Under the pieces are notes generated by a model. That model worked only from the letters and a program-made list of their open reading frames with translations, searched no databases and was not told the DNA's origin. 42,110 bases of DNA from CAITNM01 sp964446295. GTDB taxonomy: Bacteria; Pseudomonadota; Alphaproteobacteria; Paracaedibacterales; CAITNM01. The stretch is taken from the NCBI GenBank assembly GCA_964446295.1, contig CAYUNR010000006.1:1-42110 (forward strand), in the 5' to 3' direction. The position numbers and the translations under genes are program-made. This document shows positions 41,709 to 42,110 of the stretch, in pieces. Every line of letters starts with the position of its first letter. Position 1 is the stretch's first letter.

Positions 41709-42110
41709 TCATTCTATACCCTGGAATAACTTTTCTACGTTTTCAGTCGACAAACAAATTTGAAAAAGCACAGCCAGAAATTGTTCGTAGGCTTCTGAAT
41801 CATCAGTTGGCCTTGGCTCGCAAAAATAATCAGACAACAAATTTGGCAATGAATCATCAGTTTCTTTAACAAAAAAGCTATGAGTTCTCATGGTACTTAC
41901 TCTCTGGGGCGTTAGGAAATTAGACAATACAGCTTCAACTTTGCCTTTATCTGTGCCCGCATCATAAAGCAATACAACTTTTCCAAGCTCGTCAGATGAA
42001 ATGTTCAACAATATGGAAATATAGTCGGTTTGACTATTGCCAATTTCTCTAACTTTACGACATTGTGCTGCTGTTAATTCTTCAAGACGTGGGATGTCAT
42101 TGCCGAAAAT
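41709..42110 (-). CDS. Hypothetical protein, N-terminus beyond window
   Basis: The frame is open from the window end (42110) to the stop at 41709, so the true start lies outside; the visible part is 133 residues. It reads IFGNDIPRLEELTAAQCRKV near the edge, then helical segments (LLNISSDELGKVVLLYDAGT, VEAVLSNFLTPQRVS, YEQFLAVLFQICLSTENVEK LF). No membrane segment, repeat or known motif. It is convergent with the UIM-protein gene, with 136 bp of degenerate repeat DNA between. The apparent internal TTG start at 42011 is an artefact of the window edge. Confidence 0.7.
   Translation of the reverse strand: MFGNDIPRLEELTAAQCRKVREIGNSQTDYISILLNISSDELGKVVLLYDAGTDKGKVEAVLSNFLTPQRVSTMRTHSFFVKETDDSLPNLLSDYFCEPRPTDDSEAYEQFLAVLFQICLSTENVEKLFQGIE

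Overview
The window looks like a piece of an AT-rich alphaproteobacterial chromosome, most plausibly from an intracellular or protist-associated lineage such as Holosporales or Rickettsiales. The reasons are a MipZ-type division ATPase, a CcmF haem lyase, an alphaproteobacterial SPOR-protein/RMD1/CcmF row, a gene-transfer-agent-type terminase, several substrate-import transporters (ProP/MHS-like, SLC1-like, DASS-like), palindromic repeats inserted inside a gene, and an unusually high load of secreted proteins that match no family I recognise. The lineage is an inference. I see no rRNA, tRNA, CRISPR array or complete prophage.

Region by region. 1-6.2 kb: four minus-strand genes for exported proteins (a giant coiled-coil protein cut by the window edge, two paralogous outer-membrane barrels, a coiled-coil protein); three have near-identical TTGACA-17-TAnnAT promoters. 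6.27-7.74 kb: an RluA-family pseudouridine synthase and tadA flank about 380 bp with several DnaA boxes, an AT-rich stretch and a perfect CtrA site, a candidate oriC; nearby genes run away from it on both sides. 7.7-10.1 kb: two divergent exported proteins sharing an 8-bp tandem repeat. 10.3-14.3 kb: SPOR protein, RMD1/DUF155 protein and ccmF, the last carrying an in-frame repeat insertion. 14.3-17.9 kb: a RelB-like antitoxin with a frameshifted RelE-like toxin, an MHS transporter, a 56-residue membrane protein, a GNAT/DUF1778 toxin-antitoxin pair and a set of palindromic operator-like sites. 17.9-23 kb: MFS carrier, DedA protein, TPR protein, a repeat island and a large exported repeat protein. 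23-27.1 kb: orphan GTA-type terminase, a DUF4143 ATPase flanked by direct repeats, and an SLC1-like symporter.

27-35.5 kb is a surface/secretion-rich block: three paralogous exported proteins with conserved leader hairpins, a HEAT-like exported protein, a flagellin with a sigma-54-type promoter, an autotransporter-passenger-like protein with a recent 252-bp tandem duplication, and a small exported protein. 35.6-42.1 kb: DASS-family anion transporter, a 500-residue exported protein, the mipZ-galU pair, an exported protein with three ubiquitin-interacting-motif matches (the most striking gene here: a candidate host-ubiquitin-binding effector), and a minus-strand gene cut by the window end.

Taken together, a thin skeleton of housekeeping genes (replication origin, tRNA editing, cytochrome c maturation, cell division, UDP-glucose synthesis) is interleaved with toxin-antitoxin modules, importers of host-type metabolites and many fast-evolving secreted proteins, as expected for a host-associated bacterium.
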